Part shown: in pieces, positions 13,001-18,018 of the stretch
How positions within the stretch are numbered: position 1 is the first letter of the stretch
Layout: each line of letters opens with the position of its first letter
Source of the DNA: Liriodendron chinense
Taxonomy: Eukaryota > Streptophyta > Magnoliopsida > Magnoliales > Magnoliaceae
Direction of reading: 5' to 3'
Length of the DNA: 64,000 nt
Assembly (NCBI GenBank): GCA_003013855.2
Contig: PVNU02004100.1
Location: 1,462,501 to 1,526,500 of the forward strand
Translations under genes and position numbers: made by a program
The notes under the pieces: generated by a model
What the model saw: the letters and a program-made list of their open reading frames with translations, nothing else
The model's database searches: none
What the model was told of the DNA's origin: nothing

Positions 13001-16000
13001 CCATGAAGTTCGAAACTGAAGATGGAATCGGTGTGATCCGAGGAGACCAGCAAGAAGCTCGTCGGTGTTATGAGCTGACCCTGCGCGGAAAAGGCAAAAA
13101 CCCGATATCCGCCATCTCACATGCAGCCCCCCTGGATCCCAGGGAAGAAACAAAAGAACGTGGATCACCAGCTGAAGATTTGATAGAGGTCCCTTTGTCA
13201 GAAAAGGACCCGAGCTTGGTCGTCAAAATCGGGTCTCAACTGAATGACGACATCCAAACGAAGATGATCGCTTTTCTGAAAGAGAATGCCGACGCCTTTG
13301 CATGGTCCCATCAGGACATGCCCGGTATAAATCCCGAGATAATGGTCCACCGACTAAACGTGGACCCGTCCGTCAAGCCGGTTCGTCAGAAAAGACGAGC
13401 CTTCAACACAGAAAGATATGCCGCAATTGAAGAAGAGGTAAAGAAATTGCGTCAAGCAGGTTTCATTCAAGAAGTCCGCTATCCCGATTGGCTCGCCAAT
13501 GTCGTCCTCGTCAAAAAAGCCAACGGGAAGTGGAGGGTTTGCATCGACTACACCGACCTCAACAAAGCCTGCCCGAAGGACAGCTTCCCGTTACCGAGAA
13601 TAGATCAGCTCGTAGATTCGACCTCGGGACACGAGCTTCTCAGCTTCATGGATGCGTACTCTGGGTACAATCAAATCCAGATGCATGCCCTCGATAGGCA
13701 AAAAACGGCGTTCGTCACCGACCGAGGACTGTATTGCTACAAGGTGATGCCTTTCGGGTTGAAGAACGCCGGAGCAACGTACCAGCGTTTGGTCAACAAA
13801 ATGTTCGCAGAGCACATCGGCAAAACCATGGAAGTCTACGTGGACGATATGCTCGTAAAAAGTCTGAAATCAGAAGACCATATCGACGACCTCCGGGTTA
13901 TGTTCGGAATCCTGAAGAAATACGGGATGAAACTCAACCCGGGAAAATGCGCCTTCGGAGTAAGATCGGGAAAATTCCTCGGGTTCATTGTGAATCAAAG
14001 AGGAATTGAAGCCAACCCTGAAAAGATCCGGGCGTTGGTCGAGATGAGTTCGCCAACCACCGTGAAAGAAATACAAAGCCTCACGGGGCGAGTCGCCGCA
14101 CTCAACAGGTTCGTATCCAGAGCTACCGACAGATGCCTCCCGTTCTTCAAGCAACTTCGCAAGTTGAACGAGGTGGCCTGGACGCCAGAATGTGAACAAG
14201 CCTTCCAGGACCTAAAGGCGTACCTCGGTTCACCTCCGCTACTGTCCAAGCCCGCACCAGGGGAAGAGCTACTGCTATATCTGGCCGTATCCTCCGCGGC
14301 AGTGAGCTCGGCCCTAATCCGCAATGACCGAGGTATACAAAGACCAATATACTACATCAGCAAAGCTCTCCTGGATGCAGAGACCCGTTATCCTAGCCTA
14401 GAAAAACTGGCTCTGGCTCTAATTACAACGGCGAGGAAATTACGCCCTTATTTCCAAGCACACTCGATAGTGGTATTAACGAACCAGCCGTTGAGGCAGA
14501 TACTACAGAAGCCGGAAACTTCGGGTCGCCTTGCACTCTGGGCCATCGAGCTCGGAGAATTCGACGTTCAGTACCGACCCCGCACGGCGATTAAGGGGCA
14601 GGCTGTGGCTGATTTCATCGCCGAGCTTACCGACCTCTCCGATCCTGAAACTAATGCCCCCTGTCAGGATAACATGGACGGACCGAACCCAGTAGAAGAT
14701 TCGAACTGGTCGCTGCATGTCGATGGATCGTCGAACTCGCAAGGATGTGGAGCGGGAATAATCTTGACTTCCCGTGATGGCATAAAAGTCCAGTATGCCC
14801 TGAGGTTCGGTTTCAAAGCTTCAAACAATGAAGCCGAATATGAAGCACTTCTCGCCGGATTACGGCTAACCTCGGCAGTCGGAATCCGATGCATCACGGT
14901 ATACAGCGACTCACAATTGGTCGTGGGTCAAGCAACAATGGAATATCAAGCAAAGGGAAAAAAGATGCTCGCGTACCTGCAAAAATATCGCGAGTTATCA
15001 GCTCGTTTCGATCGTTGCAAAGTTGTCCGAATACCGAGAGGTCACAACACCCACGCAGACTCCCTCGCGAAGTTAGCGTCGGCTGGAGACGACGAACTGG
15101 GACGGGTCGTCCCCATTGAATTCCTCTCCCAAAGAAGTATCACGGACAACGTTAAAAACGAAGTATGCGCTGTTTCAACTGAGCCTGATTGGAGAGACCC
15201 TATCGTCCGTTTCCTACGGGAGAACATATTGCCCGAAGGAAAAATAGAGGCAAGACGAATCCAGTATAGGTCAGCTCGGTACGTACTACTCGACAATATA
15301 TTATACAAAAAGGGTCTCTCGTTGCCATATCTCCGCTGCCTTGGACCAAATGAAGCCGACTACGTCTTAAGAGAAATCCACTCCGGCGTATGTGGAAATC
15401 ATTCTGGGAGTAGGGCATTAGCGCAAAAAGCAGTTCGCCAAGGTTATTACTGGCCGACGATCCAAAAGGACGCCCGCGAGATCGTCAAGCGATGCGACAA
15501 ATGTCAAAAGTTCGCATCGATTCCTCACTCACCTCCCGAAGAGCTCACTCCTATGTCCGGACCGTGGCCCTTTGCACAGTGGGGGGTCGATATCATTGGT
15601 CCTCTCCCTACGGGCAAGGGACAGGTCAAGTATGCGATCGTGGCCGTCGATTATTTTACGAAATGGGTCGAGGCAGAACCGCTTGCGAAAATCACCGAGA
15701 AGAAAACAACAGACTTCATCTGGAAGTCGATCGTATGTCGGTTCGGTGTCCCAAACACTATCGTCACCGACAATGGGCCTCAGTTCGATAATACGAAATA
15801 CCGAGAATTTTGTCAGAACTTGGGTATAAAGAATGTGTATTCGTCTCCTCATCATCCCCAAGCCAACGGGCAAGTCGAGGCTATCAACAAGATTATCAAG
15901 AATCATCTTAAAACAAAACTCGGTGAATTCAAAGGAGTTTGGGCCGAACAGCTTCCCGAGGTGTTGTGGGCATATCGGACCACAGCTCGGTCAACAACAG

Positions 16001-17981
16001 GAGAATCCCCATTCTTCCTGGCCTTCGGAGCAGAGGCCGTAGTCCCGGTCGAGATAGGGCTACCAAGTAATCGTACCAATAATTATCGACCCGATCAGAA
16101 TCAAGACGAGCTTCGAACTAACCTCGATCTGCTCGACGAAGTCAGAGAAACCTCCCAAGTTCGGATCGCAGCATATCAACAGCGCGTTGCGAGATTCTAT
16201 AATTCCCGGGTAAAAGAAAGACGGTTCAGGGTGGGAGACCTCGTCCTACGGCGGAACGTACGTGAGAAGAAGGATAAGATTGCGAGCACATTCAATCCAA
16301 ACTGGATTGGACCCTACAAAGTTATTAAAACAGTTCGGCCTGGAACTTATTGGCTCGAAGATTTACAAGGTCATGCTCTACCTCATCCATGGAACGCGGA
16401 ACATTTGAAAATCTACTATCAATAAAAGCACATTTTTGTTGTTGAGGTACGAACAGAGGCTAATTTCGCCCGCAGTCGTATATGAGCTCTAAGCTTCCAT
16501 TATTTTTGCTAAGTCCTAAATACTTCGTATACGACCTAACTTGCTCGGCTACGAAGTAAATGGATTCATTATTTTTTGCTAAGTCCTAAAATACTTCGGC
16601 TACGATCTACATGCTCGGCCACGAAGTAATTTTTGCGGCAATGTACAAAAAAAATCTGACAAAGTGCAAACACAGATCAGAAAGAGAAAAAAGTAATTCA
16701 TTTCATAAGACCATGAAAAGGTCAGATCACAAAACAATTACATAAAGGCCCTAGAAACGGGCTACATTAAAACCCTAAGGGGCAGAATCAGCGGTAGGCT
16801 CAGCAGGGGCTGCAGTGTCTTCGTCTTCCTCCACCTCGGAGTCCAGGAAGGAAAGGTCCAAGCCCGGATGATGTTCTTGGACGGCCATCCGACACTTCTC
16901 GTAGCCGAAGTCGAACGCTTCATCGGCCTCGGCAACCTTTACCTCCAACTCCGCCTTGGTGGTTTCCAACTCCGACCTCGCGGACCCCTCGGAGGCCTTC
17001 AGCTCCTCCACCTGGATAATAAGGTCGGCTTCAGACCTCTCCTTATTAGATAGTTCGGCCTGGAGAGCGGCGATCTCCCTCTCCCGCGCATCCAAGGCCT
17101 TGGCCGCCTCCTCCCCGAACCTCCGGGCCTCGTCCAAGGAGTGCTTGGTGGCCGTCAGCGTACCCTCAAGGCCGGAGATCGTACCCTTGTCCCGGGTGAT
17201 CTCGTCCCGGAGCATCTGGCAGCCATAAGCCACCTACACAAACAAGAAATAAGTAAGTGAACGAAATACCTAACTAAGCTGTTTTTATAGCAGAATGGTA
17301 TTAAACTTCACCTTAGTGCTGAAGACCCCCATCGTGTTCAGCAAAGAGAGAGCCGGGGATCTCGCCATAATGTCCACCTCGGCCTCGGGGACTGCCTTAT
17401 ACGCCCACTTGCACAAGTTGTACAAGTGTGGCGGCATCTCCGGCCCCCGGCGAATGGCAGATGAACCTTGAGCCGAGGTATCCTGGGCCGATGCCCCAGA
17501 TGGGCCGGCCTCACCGCCCTCCACCAAGTCAATAACTTGGACAGGAGGTGGAAGCTCAGCGGGAAGGTCTGGCCGCACAACCTCGACTGGAGGTGCTTCT
17601 GAGATCGCCTCAGCGGCTGGTTGAAGAGGAGCATCCTCCGCCGGGAGGGCAGAAGGGCGCACTCGGGGACGCCTCGCCACCACCTTCTGCCTCTTCTTCT
17701 CTCGAAGCTGCTCCTTTTCTTCGGCCGTCATGGTCGACATCTTCCTTCGGGAAGTAGGAGCAGACATACCTGAGGAAAACAGAGCATCACGTTAGTAAAG
17801 TACAGAAGAAGAATCGAACTGATCAGTACTCATGAATACCTACCTCGAGGGTTGATGCCCAGGTCGGATAAGGTTTCAAAGGATAAAAGAAGTTTTACGC
17901 TGCGGAAGCTCGGATCTAGCTCCCACACAGCGATTAGGCGCTCTTCCTCCTCCGAGCTGAGGGCTGGGGGATCACCACGAA

Positions 17982-18018
<37 letters not shown>

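Noticed and set aside
15529..15906. 125-codon minus-strand ORF inside the Tat integrase region, and similar antisense ORFs at 12531-12989 and 13870-14324
   Set aside because: Shadows of the intact gag-pol frame with no domain or promoter of their own.
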